This document shows positions 45,473-57,990 of a stretch of DNA of 64,000 nt, in pieces. Source of the stretch: Populus alba (lineage: Eukaryota > Streptophyta > Magnoliopsida > Malpighiales > Salicaceae); contig NC_133293.1 of NCBI RefSeq assembly GCF_005239225.2, positions 9,330,333-9,394,332 on the forward strand. The letters run 5' to 3'. A model generated the notes under the pieces. It was not told where the DNA came from, did no database searches, and saw nothing but the letters and a program-made list of their open reading frames with translations. Position 1 is the first letter of the stretch; every line of letters begins with the position of its first letter. Position numbers and translations under genes: made by a program.

Positions 45473-46689
45473 ATGGGCTGAAGTTTGAAATATAATATGG
45501 TCTAAATTCTAAAATATGAATCACACGGAGCCTTGAATGGCGCAGTTTTTCCAATCCACAGAGGTTAAAAATGTATGAGACAAGTAATTGACGGTTTCTA
45601 TAAGATATGATTGGGCGACTAGACTTGTAAACCAACAAGTCGATTCAAAGAATTATAGTATGATTAGACTTGTAAACTAACAAAGCCGTGAAGATGCCGA
45701 TGGAAATCATCATGATTTGTGATTTTTCTTGTTGTAATTAGTGTTGATAGAAATTATTAGACTAGTGATAAAATATAGACTGTTTAGTTTTTTTTATTAT
45801 TACAAAGGCCTGCTAAAATGAAATTTTTTCTAAGAAAATACTAATATAGTATAAGTTTAAATCTAAAAGCATATAAAATATTGAAAAAAAATTGAAAAAA
45901 AAAACCAATACGGAGAAAAGAATAAAAATGGGGCAAGGAAGACTGTAAAATCTAGAAAAACCTCTTCGTTCACTCCTTCTTTTTACAATGAATTTTAAAA
46001 GTTAAAAAGTTGAAGAATTAATTCTAATAACAGCTAAAATTATTTCTCACCATAATCAACTTTAATTAACCAACATAAATCAAGAATTAAACCTAAATAT
46101 TCTAGCCACAAATCTAAAGTTTTTTAGTTGAAAAAATTATTTAGGATGGTAGAAAAAGCTTTTAAAAGAGACTGTTCATGTGCATATATTTATTGGTTGG
46201 ATTAGAGATAACATGGGTTGAAAAAAAATAATTTTTCACATGCCAAAGAATTTCAAAATCAAACCTAAGCTCATAATTATAATAGGTTGGCCAAAGAAAT
46301 AATCATTTGTGGCTCATAAAATTATTTTATAAGAAAACCAAGTCTAAAATGGAAGCCCAACTAACACACTCATGTATAAGTTTAAGCTCATAGTTCATTT
46401 TACTTAGGATTTCTCTCATATAAAAATTTGGATGTCACTTTGATTTAATTTTAACTTCTCAATTTTTTACTTTATAAACACCAACAAAGTTGTTTTTTTT
46501 TTTTATATATGGAATTAATAAAGTTCTAAGAGAGGATTTTACCAAAATATATCAACTAAGAAATCTTTAAAATTAATTTTATATTCATTCATAATTAATT
46601 TAAACATGTTAATGTCACATTTTAAAAAGTTTATGTTGAAGATTAGATTCCAACAAAATCTTAACTATAGAAATGAATGGATGTCACAA

Positions 46690-46868
46690 TTGAGAATAAT
46701 GGAATGTGTTGGGTTGTGCCTTAGCCAACCTTCCTATTTATATAGAGGCAGTAGAACACTGCAGTAACTGTAATGATTACAACATCCTATATTAGAATCC
46801 TATTATGATAGATACATGAGTAACTATAATGATTACAACATCCTATATTAGAATCATATTCTATAATA
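46690..46868 (-). repeat. 3' LTR of the Copia element
   Basis: 179 bp. It contains an internal direct repeat: 'gtaact[ga]taatgattac' followed by 'aacatcctatattagaatc' occurs twice. Confidence 0.93.
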
Positions 46869-46875
46869 TGGCCCC

Positions 46876-49191
46876 TCAAGCTGAGGGTGGGGGATCAACC
46901 CGAAGCTTGAATCGAAAAGCAGTAAAGGATGCAACAGGAAGCGGTTTAGTGAAGACATCAGCAAGTTGATCTCGAGAGGGAATAAAATGAATCTGAATTT
47001 CTTTCTTGGCAACACGGTCACGGACAAAGTGATAATCCACTTCAACATGCTTAGTACGAGCATGGAAGATAGGATTTGCTGAGAGATAGGTAGCACCAAG
47101 ATTATCACACCAAATGGTAGGGGCAGAGACTGAGGGAACCTGCAAATCTGTTAACAAGTATTGAAGCCAAATGACTTCAACGGTACCATCAACAAGGGCT
47201 TTATACTCAGCCTCAGTAGAGGAGCGAGCAACAGTGCGTTGCTTGCCGGATTTCCAAGAAATCGGCGTTTGATAAAAAAAGACAAGATAGCCGCTCGTAG
47301 ACTTGTGATCATCAATACTACCAGCCCAATCTACATCTGTAAAGCCATGTAGAGCAAAAGAGGAGCCTCGAGTGATATGGAAACCATAAGATGCCGTACC
47401 TTTAAGATAACGTAAAATACGTTTGACAGCGGCCCAATGAGAATCTGTAGGAGCATGCATAAACTGACAGACTCTGTTAACAGCAAAGCATATATCTGGA
47501 CGGGTGAAGGTAAGATATTGAAGAGCACCCACGATTTGACAAAATCGTGTAGGATTAGAGAATGAATGATCCGGTAATAAAATGACTTTCGAAGGGGAGA
47601 CTGGAGTATCAACTGGTTTGCAGGAAGTCATACCAGCTTGGGTGAGGATGTCAAGAATATATTTATGTTGACGCAGCATTAAACCCATACTGGTATACTG
47701 AACTTCAATACCCAGAAAGTAGTGAACAACACCTAAGTCACGAAGCTTGAACTCAGAGCTGAGTAACTGTATAAGGTGATGGAGCATAGCAGAGTTGCTA
47801 CCCGTGAGTAGAATATCATCAACATACATCAGGAGATAAAAGATATTAGTACCATCAGATAAGATAAACAGGGAGGTGTCAACCTTGGAAGCTCGAAAAC
47901 CGATGGAGAGCAAAAAATCACTTAGACGAGTGTACCATGCTCTCGGTGCCTGTTTCAAACCATACAATGATTTGTGTAATCTGCACACATGAGATGGAAG
48001 AGAAGAGTCAACGAAACCTGGAGGTTGTTTCATGTAGACCTCTTCAGTAAGAACATCATTGAGGAAGGCATTATGAATATCAAGCTGATGAATCTTCCAA
48101 TTTCGCAAAACCGCAATAGAGAAAACCAATCGGACAGTGGCCTGCTTAATAACTGAACTGAAGGTTTTAGAATAATCAATACCTTCCTGCTGGGTAAAAC
48201 CTCTAGCAACAAGGCACGCTTTATAGCGCTTAATACTACCATCAACACGATGTTTGATCCGATATACCCATCTACTGCCAACAACGTTCATCGAAGGATG
48301 AAATGGAACTAAAGACCAAGTGCGATTTTCGCGTAAAGTGCCGATCTCATCACACATAGCATTATGCCAAACTGCATACCGGTCAGCATCAGAGAATGCA
48401 AAAGGCTCAGAAGAGAGAGAATATAGTATCCGTGTGGAGGTAGAAGTAGCGGCAGCGGAAGCAACCAGATTAGCTGTCTTCGGCTGCCGCGGTCTAAGAG
48501 TCATATGATGTCTGCTGTGTGCTGGTGAAGACGCAGGGGAAGACGGTTGTAGCGAGGAGACCTGTGGCAGCTGATAAGAAGACAAATCAACCATAAGCTG
48601 CAGACCAGCGGGAAAGGATGATAAAGAAGCAGCCTCAAGCACAGGACTGTCAGTAGAGGAGGGGCTGGAGGTAGAGACTGAAGCTGCAGGAGTGCTGGCC
48701 AGGGAGGGCGAAGTAGAGGAGGGACTAGAAAGTGCCTCAAGACCATGAGGAGAGGAGATCAATTGACAATCTGAACCTGCATCATAAGGGTTAGATAAAC
48801 AAGCATGGGATGATGGCCAAGGGATGGGTGGAGGCTGTGGTCGGGTGGTTGTTTGGAGTGGCAAAGCGGAGTGTTGTGGGCTGTTTGGGTGGCTAGTGAA
48901 AGCGGGTAGCGGTGGGTGGTTTAGCAAAGTTGGGAGGGTGACAGTAGCAGGTGGGGTGGGAGTTGTGGTGGAGACCTTTGCAATCTGTTCAGAATTATCA
49001 AATGGAAACACATGTTCATGGAAGCGGACATGACGGGCAATATAAATACGGTGAGATGCAATGTCAAGACACCGATAACCAAGATGCAATGAACTATATC
49101 CAAAAAACACACATGGAGAGGAACGAAAATCCAATTTATGATTATTATATGGATGTAGAAAAAGAAAACAGAGACACCCAAAGGTACGCAA
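46876..49191 (-). pseudogene. Copia reverse transcriptase-RNase H region
   Basis: An open stretch of 771 codons. It covers the end of the integrase domain, a Ser/Pro-rich linker, reverse transcriptase ([16 protein letters not shown]..., YVDDILLTG active site) and RNase H (DVDWAGS..., STEAEYKAL, KHVEVDYHFVRD). It is in the same frame as the protease-integrase piece but separated from it by four in-frame stops, so it is part of a broken polyprotein. Confidence 0.9.
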
Positions 49192-49473
49192 AAAATGATA
49201 ATTAGGAGACCGTTAAAATAAACAATCAAACGGAGAGCGATGGGCAAGAATAGGAGTAGGCATGCGATTTATAAGATAAATAGAGGTTTCAAAAGCATAA
49301 TTCTAGAATCGAAAAGGTGCTTTACATTGCCCTAAAAGAGTAAGACCTATTTCCATAATATGTCTATGACGACGCTCTACTATTCCATTTTGTTCATGAG
49401 TGTGGGGACAAATCAGACGATGATGAATACTAATGGTTTGAAAAAATATGGATAGTTTTCAGTATTCACCGCC

Positions 49474-50325
49474 CTAATCAGTTTGAACAGATTTTATTTT
49501 TAAGGAAAATTGACGTTCGACAAGAGTCTGAAATTGATGAAAAACAGAGCAAACATCAGACTTGACAACTAGAGGATAATACCATACATATTTAGTATAA
49601 GCATCAACGAAGATAACAAAATAACAATAGCCATCTGAAGAAAAAAGAGGAGCAGGGCCCCATACATCACTAAAAATTAATTCAAGCGGAGTAGAAGTTT
49701 TGTGACTAGTAGGTCCTAAAGACAAACGCGATGATTTTCCTAAAGGACAACTTTGACATTGAAAATTAAGACATTTGTTATTACAAATAATCTTATTTTT
49801 CGAGATTAACAATTGAAAGATATGTGAAGTAGGATGATCTAGTTGACGATGCCATAAATCGGCAAAGGCAGAACTGCAAGGAGACCAATAGGCTTGAGGA
49901 ACTGATGTGACTGAAGACTTGGTCAGGGCACAGAGACCATCTTTACTCTGACCTGAGAGAAGGACTTCATGGGTGTTGAAATCCTTGACATAAAACACAC
50001 GAGGGTGAAATTCAAAATAAACATTATTATCAAGCCAAAATTTCTGAACAAAGAGCAGAGGTTTTGTGATTGCAGGAACATGAAGAACATTAGATAAGGT
50101 GAAAGAACGATGTGGTGAATATATTTTTGTATGACCAAGATGAGATATAGGAAGGCCTTTACCATTACCAACATGCAAATTATCATTACCAAGGTACGGT
50201 TCTGAAGCGGTCAAGGTGGCAAGATCAGGTGTGACATGTTGATTGGCACCGGTATCTGGAAACCAATCAACAAAACCGGTTGAGGAGATTACGCTGCACC
50301 AGGTTGGTAGTAGGTTGTTGGCCAT
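49474..50325 (-). pseudogene. Copia protease-integrase region, interrupted
   Basis: Protease active site DTGANQHV, the GAG-pre-integrase WHRQLDHPT region, a zinc-binding CQSCPLGKSSR, and the first integrase aspartate in IFSDVWGPAPL are visible. The frame stops immediately after VQTD, where Copia integrases have a tryptophan. Further stops follow (TGA, TAG, TAA) before the next open stretch at 49191. The NGIVERRHRH integrase motif lies between these stops. Confidence 0.88.
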
Positions 50326-51448
50326 AACCTCGCTGCTGGAATTGAGGGCAATGGGGAGTTATATGGCTGAAATTCTGACACAGTTGGCAGCGTGGATTCT
50401 GCCCCCTATTATGCTGCCAAAAGCCTTGCTTATTGTCACCGAAGGAGGAGTTTTGGAAGCTGCGGTGATCAGGTCTGGAGCCAGCAAATCGGTTGCCTCT
50501 GCTGTTGGACTGGTTGGGACGCCAGCCACCGTTGAAGCGGCCCCTACTACGGCCAGAATTGCTAAAAGTATGGCGCTGTGCAACAAAAGCAGAAGATGGA
50601 ATGTTGGGTGTGGACAGCAGAAGAGCATGAATGGCAGCAGAAGATTTGTGAAGAAATTCATGTGTGAGGAGATGGCTGTGAAGTTCTGCATATGATAAAG
50701 GTTCAGCCTTGGTAATAAGACTGGTAACTAAGTCTTTAAACTCTCCCCGAAGACCACAAAACACATATAAATTGAAATCTTCAAGTGAAACTGGCCGACC
50801 AGCAGCGACCAATTCATCAAATAAGGCCTTCACTTTTTGTATAAATTGAGTTACTGATTCATCACCCTGTCGAAGATCCCGAAGAGATCCGTGAAGTTGC
50901 ATAATACGAGAGTTGGAGGTGGAGGCGAGAGCTCGCTCAAGAGTGCCCCAAGCTGAACAAGAACTTTGACAGCCAACAACAAGATGCAAAACTTCCATAG
51001 ATAGGGAGGAAAGAAGAGCACTTAGAATGAGTTGGTCCTCTTGTTTCCAGGTTTGAAAAAGCGGATTTACCTGAAGAGAGATACCATCATGGGCAAGAAC
51101 ATGTGTTGATGGACATGTGTTGGAGCCATCAACAAAACCAAAAACTCCTTGGCCAAGGAGATAAGGCAGCATTTGCATACGCCAATATAAATAATTAGTG
51201 TTTGTTAATTTGAGAGAGATGACTTGATGAGTGTGAGAAAGGGAGATAATGCTTGCGGCAGTAGAGGCAGCAAACGTGGGCTGCAAGAGGAGGCGTTCAC
51301 CAGCCATGGCAGAGGAGAATCCAGGCGGTGACGTAGTAGAGGAAAGCAGAGGAGGCGCTGCAAGAGAAGAGGGATGCACTGTCGAAGAAGAAGAAAGTTG
51401 GACTGCTGGTGCTGCAAAATTTAAAGATGTATGTGGTGGCTGTTCCAT
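50267..51448 (-). pseudogene. Copia gag region
   Basis: A 393-codon frame with a UBN2/retrotran_gag fold (KLTNTNYLYWRMQMLPYL...; LRDLRQGDESVTQFIQKVKALFDEL) and a CCHC zinc knuckle (CQLCQNFSHITPHC). It is in a different frame from the protease region; the switch lies near 50290-50325 and looks like a small indel. Confidence 0.88.
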
Positions 51449-51523
51449 TGAAGAAGGGAGGTTGGGAGGCTATGAGAAAATTAGATTTAATTTATTTTAG
51501 GGTTTTGTGGCTCTGATACCAAG

Positions 51524-51702
51524 TTGAGAATAATGGAATGTGTTGGGTTGTGCCTTAACCAACCTTTCTATTTATATAGAGGCAGTAGAACACTGCAGTA
51601 ACTGTAATGATTACAACATCCTATATTAGAATCCTATTCTGATAGATACATGAGTAACTGTAATGATTACAACATCCTATATTAGAATCATATTCTATAA
51701 TA
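51524..51702 (-). repeat. 5' LTR of the Copia element
   Basis: 179 bp, differing from the other LTR at about four positions, followed inward by the tRNA-Met primer-binding site at about 51509-51521. Confidence 0.93.
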
Positions 51703-52273
51703 GTCACTTTTAATTTAATCTCAAATTTATCCATTAATCATGTTATTAAATAATTTTTTCTTCTATTTTTTTTCCTAGTTATGCTATCAATTAGTTCTAC
51801 AGTTATTTTTTATATTTGTAATTAAGAAGTTATATGATTTATGCTATCAATTAGTTATGGAATTGTTTCAATCATGTCTTCTTCATCAACCGCAAGCAGT
51901 AATTGCTTTTATCCATCAACATCGAATGTTGGCAATTTGTGTCTTTCAATCTTTGTCCTAATAAATTATTTGCTGTGGAAAATGCAAGGAAGCACCCCTG
52001 TTCAGAGTCAACATTGTTATTTGTAAGTTGAGTTTTGATGAATTTGCTAGGTTTTTTTTTTAAAAAAATAAGTCATATTAATGTGATAATCAGACTATAC
52101 TTTAAATTTATATAAATAAAGATTTAATTTTAATAAATATTAAAAAAATATTAACAGTGTTCGATACCTTTATCGATAAAAGAAAATTGCAATAGGATTT
52201 ATTTGGAAAAGTAGTTACAATTATTTTTCGAAGCATTTTTTCACTAAAAAATGTATTAAAATAATATTTTTTT
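51703..52273. repeat. Right flank of the Copia insertion (older paralogue at 57341-57905)
   Basis: Sequence from 'gtcacttttaatttaatctc' through 'caaccgcaagcagtaa' and 'catcgaatgttggcaattt' recurs at 57341-57905 with clearly more differences than the recent block A/B pair. Confidence 0.85.
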
Positions 52274-53023
52274 ATTTTTTTAATTAAAATTATCCTAGCC
52301 GTCAGATATTATCTTTATAACTTTATTAATTAGCCGTCATTTTATATTCTTTATATGCATATACTTCTGGGATTAATCAGTACTGACACTTGTATAATCC
52401 GACTTTATTAGTGTTCATTTAGCCGAATATTATTATATGATAATGTTATAAGACCCGTGCGTGTAGAGCGTATATTAATAAATCCAACAACATGAAATAT
52501 TCGTCCTCGTTATATAAATAGTTTCATCTGGGATTTTAATATAAATATCTATGTTGAATTATATTAACCAAATAAAAAAAGATCGATCGATTATTCTTGC
52601 AATACCAAGCAGTATATATATATATAGAATGAAGTGTCCTCTTCTGTATTCGAAAGCTCAGAGAATTCAAGAAATCCTGCTCCGAATAATAACCATGCGC
52701 GCACCTCGACATTTATTGAAGATTAAAAAGAGTAAATTCACCGAGGAAAAAAAACAAGAAGAAGAAGAACTCTGATCGCTTCTTACATGTTGTTATTGAT
52801 AGATTCGATATATGCATGAAAAAAGAAGAAGAAGGAGAACTTGGCATATTAAAAGAACAAAACAAAAAAAAAAAGAACAAAAAAAAAAAGGATTAATAAT
52901 ATTCAAGCTAGGTATACGAACACAATGTCCCAGCCGCACTTTCTGTTTGTTTTAGTGCAAGAGTAATTAACCCTACGTACTGTAATATCCTGCAGGTTGC
53001 ACTCTTATTATTTTGATCAGGGA

Positions 53024-53341
53024 CTAGTTAGAGGCCTTGGAATGATCAATAACTGAGCTAGGAAACGGAGGTGGTGGTTGATGATTGGCACGGCCAACGA
53101 AGTTCATTTCATTCATCGTGCAGTGGCCACTTCCGCCTGGGTTGTGCGAGCAAGGGGACCCTGCAGATGGTGACACCGGGCCCCGTTGGAGGGACTCGAT
53201 CCGTGGAAAATGTTTTTTCAGCCATTGCTCTCCATGCACGGGCCTCATGGCTGCACCAAATTGTATTGTGCTTAGGGTGAGCAAAATGGTGAACAATATT
53301 GTGAAAAAGACTCTGGCGTGACCTTTTCTGTTAATGGCCAT
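53024..53341 (-). CDS. CTNIP-like secreted peptide precursor (copy 3, identical to copy 2)
   Basis: The 105-residue frame encodes the same protein as 44911-45228: signal peptide, RGPVSPSAGSPC motif, CSHNP core, second cysteine, NEMNFVG and proline-rich tail. The start is again placed at the ATG nearest the signal peptide (53341). TATA and double W-box sequences are conserved upstream (W-boxes at 53575-53585). The duplicate promoter, 5' leader and coding region appear complete, so it should be expressed if copy 2 is. Confidence 0.78.
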   Translation of the reverse strand: MAINRKGHARVFFTILFTILLTLSTIQFGAAMRPVHGEQWLKKHFPRIESLQRGPVSPSAGSPCSHNPGGSGHCTMNEMNFVGRANHQPPPPFPSSVIDHSKASN

Positions 53342-54809
53342 TTGTTTCTTTTTGTTTTTTTGAAGGTATTTGAGGACTCTGTTGCAGTATTCTGGTTGTG
53401 AGGAACACAAATCGGGGACTGGAAAAGGAACGAATGAGTAGAGAACTGATATTTCTTACACATATATATAGACATGTAACATATATATCCATGTCTTACA
53501 TGCGAGGGAAGAATTCCGCTTGTCCCATCAATTGGTTAATTAAGATGGGCGGAGAATGCATGGATTCTTATAAATTGACTTGACCATGGGCTGAAGTTTG
53601 AAATATAATATGGTCTAAATTCTAAAATATGAATCACACGGAGCCTTGAATGGCGCAGTTTTTCCAATCCACAGAGGTTAAAAATGTATGAGACAAGTAA
53701 TTGACGGTTTCTATAAGATATGATTGGGCGACTAGACTTGTAAACCAACAAGTCGATTCAAAGAATTATAGTATGATTAGACTTGTAAACTAACAAAGCC
53801 GTGAAGATGCCGATGGAAATCATCATGATTTGTGATTTTTCTTGTTGTAATTAGTGTTGATAGAAATTATTAGACTAGTGATAAAATATAGACTGTTTAG
53901 TTTTTTTATTATTACAAAGGCCTGCTAAAATGAAATTTTTCTAAGAAAATACTAATATAGTATAAGTTTAAATCTAAAAGCATATAAAATATTAAAAAAA
54001 AATTGAAAAAAAAAACCAATACGGAGAAAAGAATAAAAATAGGGCAAGGAAGACTGTAAAATCTAGAAAAACCTCTTCGTTCACTCCTTCTTTTTACAAT
54101 GAATTTTAAAAGTTAAAAAGTTGAAGAATTAATTCTAATAACAGCTAAAATTATTTCTCACCATAATCAACTTTAATTAACCAACATAAATCAAGAATTA
54201 AACCTAAATATTCTAGCCACAAATCTAAAGTTTTTTAGTTGAAAAAATTATTTAGGATGGTAGAAAAAGCTTTTAAAAGAGACTGTTCATGTGCATATAT
54301 TTATTGGTTGGATTAGAGATAACATGGGTTGAAAAAAAAATAATTTTTCACATGCCAAAGAATTTCAAAATCAAACCTAAGCTCATAATTATAATAGGTT
54401 GGCCAAAGAAATAATCATTTGTGGCTCATAAAATTATTTTATAAGAAAACCAAGTCTAAAATGGAAGCCCAACTAACACACTCATGTATAAGTTTAAGCT
54501 CAAAGTTCATTTTACTTAGGATTTCTCTCATATAAAAATTTGGATGTCACTTTGATTTAATTTTAACTTCTCAATTTTTTACTTTATAAACACCAACAAA
54601 GTTGGTTTTTTTTTTTTTTTATATATATATGGAATTAATAAAGTTCTAAGAGAGGATTTTACCAAAATATATCAACTAAGAAATCTTTAAAATTAATTTT
54701 ATATTCATTCATAATTAATTTAAACATGTTAATGTCACATTTTAAAAAGTTTATGTTGAAGATTAGATTCCAACAAAGTCTTAACTATAGAAATGAATGG
54801 ATGTCACAG

Positions 54810-56885
54810 TTGAGAATAATGGAATGTGTTGGGTTGTGTCTTAGCCAACATTCCTATTTATATAGAGGCAGTAGAACACTGCAGTAACTGTAATGATTAC
54901 AACATCCTATATTAGAATCCTATTCTGATAGATACATGAGTAACTATAATGATTACAACATCCTATATTAGAATCCTATTCTATAATATGCCCCCTCAAG
55001 CTGAGGGTGGGGGATCAACCCTAAGCTTGAATCGAAAAGCAGTAAAGGATGCAACAGGAAGCGGTTTAGTGAAGACATCGGCAAGTTGATCTCGAGAGAG
55101 AATAAAACGAATCTGAATTTCTTTCTTGGCAACACGGTCACAGACAAAGTGATAATCCACTTCAACATGCTTAGTACGAGCATGGAAGATAGGATTTGCT
55201 GAGAGATAGGTAGCACCAAGATTATCACACCAAATGGTAGGGGCAGAGACTGAGGGAACCTGCAAATCTGTTAACAAGTATTGAAGCCAAATGACTTCAA
55301 CGGTACCATCAACAAGGGCTTTATACTCAGCCTCAGTAGAGGAGCGAGCAACAGTGCGTTGCTTGCCGGATTTCCAAGAAATCGGCGTTTGATAAAAAAA
55401 GACAAGATAGCCGCCCGTAGACTTGTGATCATCAATACTACCAGCCCAATCTGCATCTGTAAAGCCATGTAGAGCAAAAGAGGAGCCTCGAGTGATATGG
55501 AAACCATAAGATGTCATACCTTTAAGATAACGTAAAATACGTTTGACAGCGGCCCAATGAGAATCTGTAGGAGCATGCATAAACTGACAGACTCTGTTAA
55601 CAACAAAGTATATATCTGGACGGGTAAAGGTAAGATATTGAAGAGCACCCATGATTTGACGAAATCGTGTAGGATCAGAGAATGAATGATCCGGTAATAA
55701 AATGACTTTCGAAGGGGAGACTGGAGTATCAACTGGTTTGCAGGAAGTCATACCAGCTTGGGTGAGGATGTCAAGAATATATTTATGTTGACGCATCATT
55801 AAACCCATATTGGTAGACTGAACTTCAATACCCAGAAAGTAGTGAACAACACCTAAGTCACGAAGCTTGAACTCAGAGCTGAGTAACTGTATAAGGTGAT
55901 GGAGCATAGCAGAGTTGCTACCCGTGAGTAGAATATCATCAATATACACCAGGAGATAAAAGATATTAGTACCATAAGATAAGATAAACAGGGAGGTGTC
56001 AACCTTGGAAGCTCGGAAACCGATAAAGAGCAAAAAATCACTTAGACGAGTGTACCATGCTCTCGGTGCATGTTTCAAACCATACAATGATTTGTGTAAT
56101 CTGCACACATGAGATGGAAGAGAAGAGTCAACGAAACCTGGAGACTGTTTCATGTAGACCTCTTCAGTAAGAACACCATTGAGGAAGACATTATGAATAT
56201 CAAGCTGATGAATCTTCCAATTTCGCAAAACCGCAATAGAGAAAACCAATCAGACAGTGGCCTGCTTAATAACTGGACTGAAGGTTTCAGAATAATCAAT
56301 ACCTTCCTGCTGGGTAAAACCTCTAGCAACAAGGTGCGCTTTATAGCGCTCAATACTACCATCAACATGACGTTTGATTCGATATACCCATCTACTGCCA
56401 ACAACGTTCATCGAAGGATGAAATGGAACCAAAGACCAAGTGCGATTTTCGCGTAAAGTGGCGATTTCATCACACATAGCATTATGCCAAACTGCATACC
56501 GGTCAACATCAGAGAATGCAAAAGGCTTAGAAGAGAGAGAATACAGTACCCGTGTGGAGGTAGAAGTAGCGGCAGCGGAAGCAACCAGATTAGCTGTCTT
56601 CGGCTGCTACGGTCTAAGAGTCATAGGATGTCTGCTGTGTGCTGGTGAAGACGTAGGGGAAGACGGTTGTAGCGAGGAGACCTGTGGCAGCTGATAAGAA
56701 GACAAATCAACCATAAGCTGCAGACCAGCGGGAGAGGATGATAAAGAAGCAGCCTCAAGCACAGGACTGTCAGTAGAGGAGGGGCTGGAGGTAGAGACTG
56801 AAGTTGCAAGAGTGCTGGCCAGGGAGGGCGAAGTAGAGGATGGACTAGAAAATGCCCCAAGACCATGAGGAGAGGAGACCAATTG
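54810..56885 (-). mobile_element. Truncated copy of the Copia element (3' half)
   Basis: Contains the 3' LTR (54810-54988) and the RNase H and reverse transcriptase region (417 open codons at 54996-56249). An in-frame TGA separates these from the upstream reverse transcriptase start at 56477-56250; block A has an arginine codon there. No 5' LTR, gag, protease or integrase remains. Confidence 0.92.
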
Positions 56886-57905
56886 AAATAATTTTTCACA
56901 TGCCAAAGAATTTCAAAATCAAACCTAAGCTCATAATTATAATAGGTTGGCCAAAGAAATAATCATTTGTGGCTCATAAAATTATTTTATAAGAAAACCA
57001 TGTCTAAAATTGAAGCCTAACTGACACACTCATGTATAAGTTTAAGCTCAAAGTTTATTTTATTTAGGGTTTCTTTCATATGAAAATTTAGATGTTATTT
57101 TGGTTTAATTTTAACTTCTCAATTTTTTACTTTATAAACACTAACAAATTTTTTTATTTTTTTTTATATGGAATAAAGTTTTATGAGAAGATTTTACCAA
57201 AATATATAAACCAAGAGATTTTTAAAATTAATTTTTTATTCATTCATAATTAATTTAAACATGTTAATGTTACAATTTAAAAAGTTTATGTTGAAGATTA
57301 GATTGCAACATAGTCTTAACTATAGAAATGAATGGATATCACTTTTAATTTAATCTCAAACTTATCCATTAATCATGTTATTAAATAAATTTTTCTTCTA
57401 TTTTTTTTTCTAGTTATGCTATCAATTAGTTCTACAGTTATTTTTTATATTTTTAATTAAGAAGTTATATGATTTATGCTATCAATTAGTTATGGAATTG
57501 TTTCAATCATGTCTTCTTCATCAACCGCAAGCAGTAAATGCTTTTATCCATCAACATCGAATGTTGGCAATTTTGTGACTTTCAATCTTTGTCCTAATAA
57601 ATTGTTTGCTGTGGAAAATGCAAGGAACCACCCTTGTTCAAAGTCAACATTGTGATTTCTAAGTTTAGTTTTGATGATTTTGTTAGGTGTTTTTTTTTAA
57701 ATAAGTCATATTAATGTGATAATCAGACTACTTTAAATTTATATAAATAAAGATTTAATTTTAATTAATATTAAAAAATATTAAGAGTGTCCGATAATCT
57801 TTATCGTTAAAAAAAAAATATGACAGAACTTGTTTGAAAAAGTTGTTATATTTACTTTTTAAAATATTTTTTATTTATAAATATATTAAAATAATATTTT
57901 TTTAT
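56886..57905. repeat. Older paralogue of the Copia insertion site (empty site)
   Basis: 56886-57340 matches 46226-46687 and 57341-57905 continues as 51703-52273 without interruption. The position that carries the retrotransposon elsewhere is simply 'gaatggatatcacttttaat' here. Divergence is higher than between blocks A and B. Confidence 0.9.
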
Positions 57906-57990
57906 TTTTAAAATGAACAAATCAAAATAATATAAAAACTTTAAAAAATAAATTTTAATAAAAATTAAAAATTAAAAAAAAAACATAAAT
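57838..57990. repeat. AT-rich dispersed repeat copy
   Basis: T/A-rich family member ('ttttaaaatattttttattt', 'aatatattaaaataatattt'). Its counterpart at 52205-52280 is cut by the left edge of block B. Confidence 0.45.

Larger units (their letters stand above)
44177..48765. repeat. Duplicated block A (~4.6 kb; partner 52287-56885)
   Basis: From 'aaattatcctagccgtcaga' onward this block matches 52287-56885 almost base for base, at an offset of 8110-8120 bp. It contains peptide gene copy 2, its promoter, ~1.3 kb of AT-rich spacer, the 3' LTR and the reverse transcriptase part of a Copia element. Differences are rare substitutions and small indels, mostly in homopolymers. Confidence 0.95.
46690..51702 (-). 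mobile_element. Copia LTR retrotransposon, nearly complete but decayed
   Basis: The 5.0-kb element is flanked by GTCAC direct repeats (46683-46687 and 51703-51707). LTRs are 179 bp each and differ at about four positions. On the minus strand the 5' LTR is followed by TGGTATCAGAGCC, complementary to initiator tRNA-Met (the primer-binding site). A purine-rich tract (CTTGAGGGG) precedes the 3' LTR. Internal order is gag, protease, integrase, reverse transcriptase, RNase H, which is Copia order. A frameshift and four stops make it non-autonomous. Confidence 0.93.
52287..56885. repeat. Duplicated block B (~4.6 kb; partner 44177-48765)
   Basis: Near-identical direct copy of block A. Its left edge joins an AT-rich repeat at ~52283. 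Its right edge breaks inside the Copia linker at 56885 and joins an older copy of the spacer (equivalent of ~46226) with the short shared string TTGA. Confidence 0.95.

Noticed and set aside
48824..49205. Plus-strand frames inside the Copia element
   Set aside because: Antisense shadows of the Ser/Pro-rich linker and integrase.
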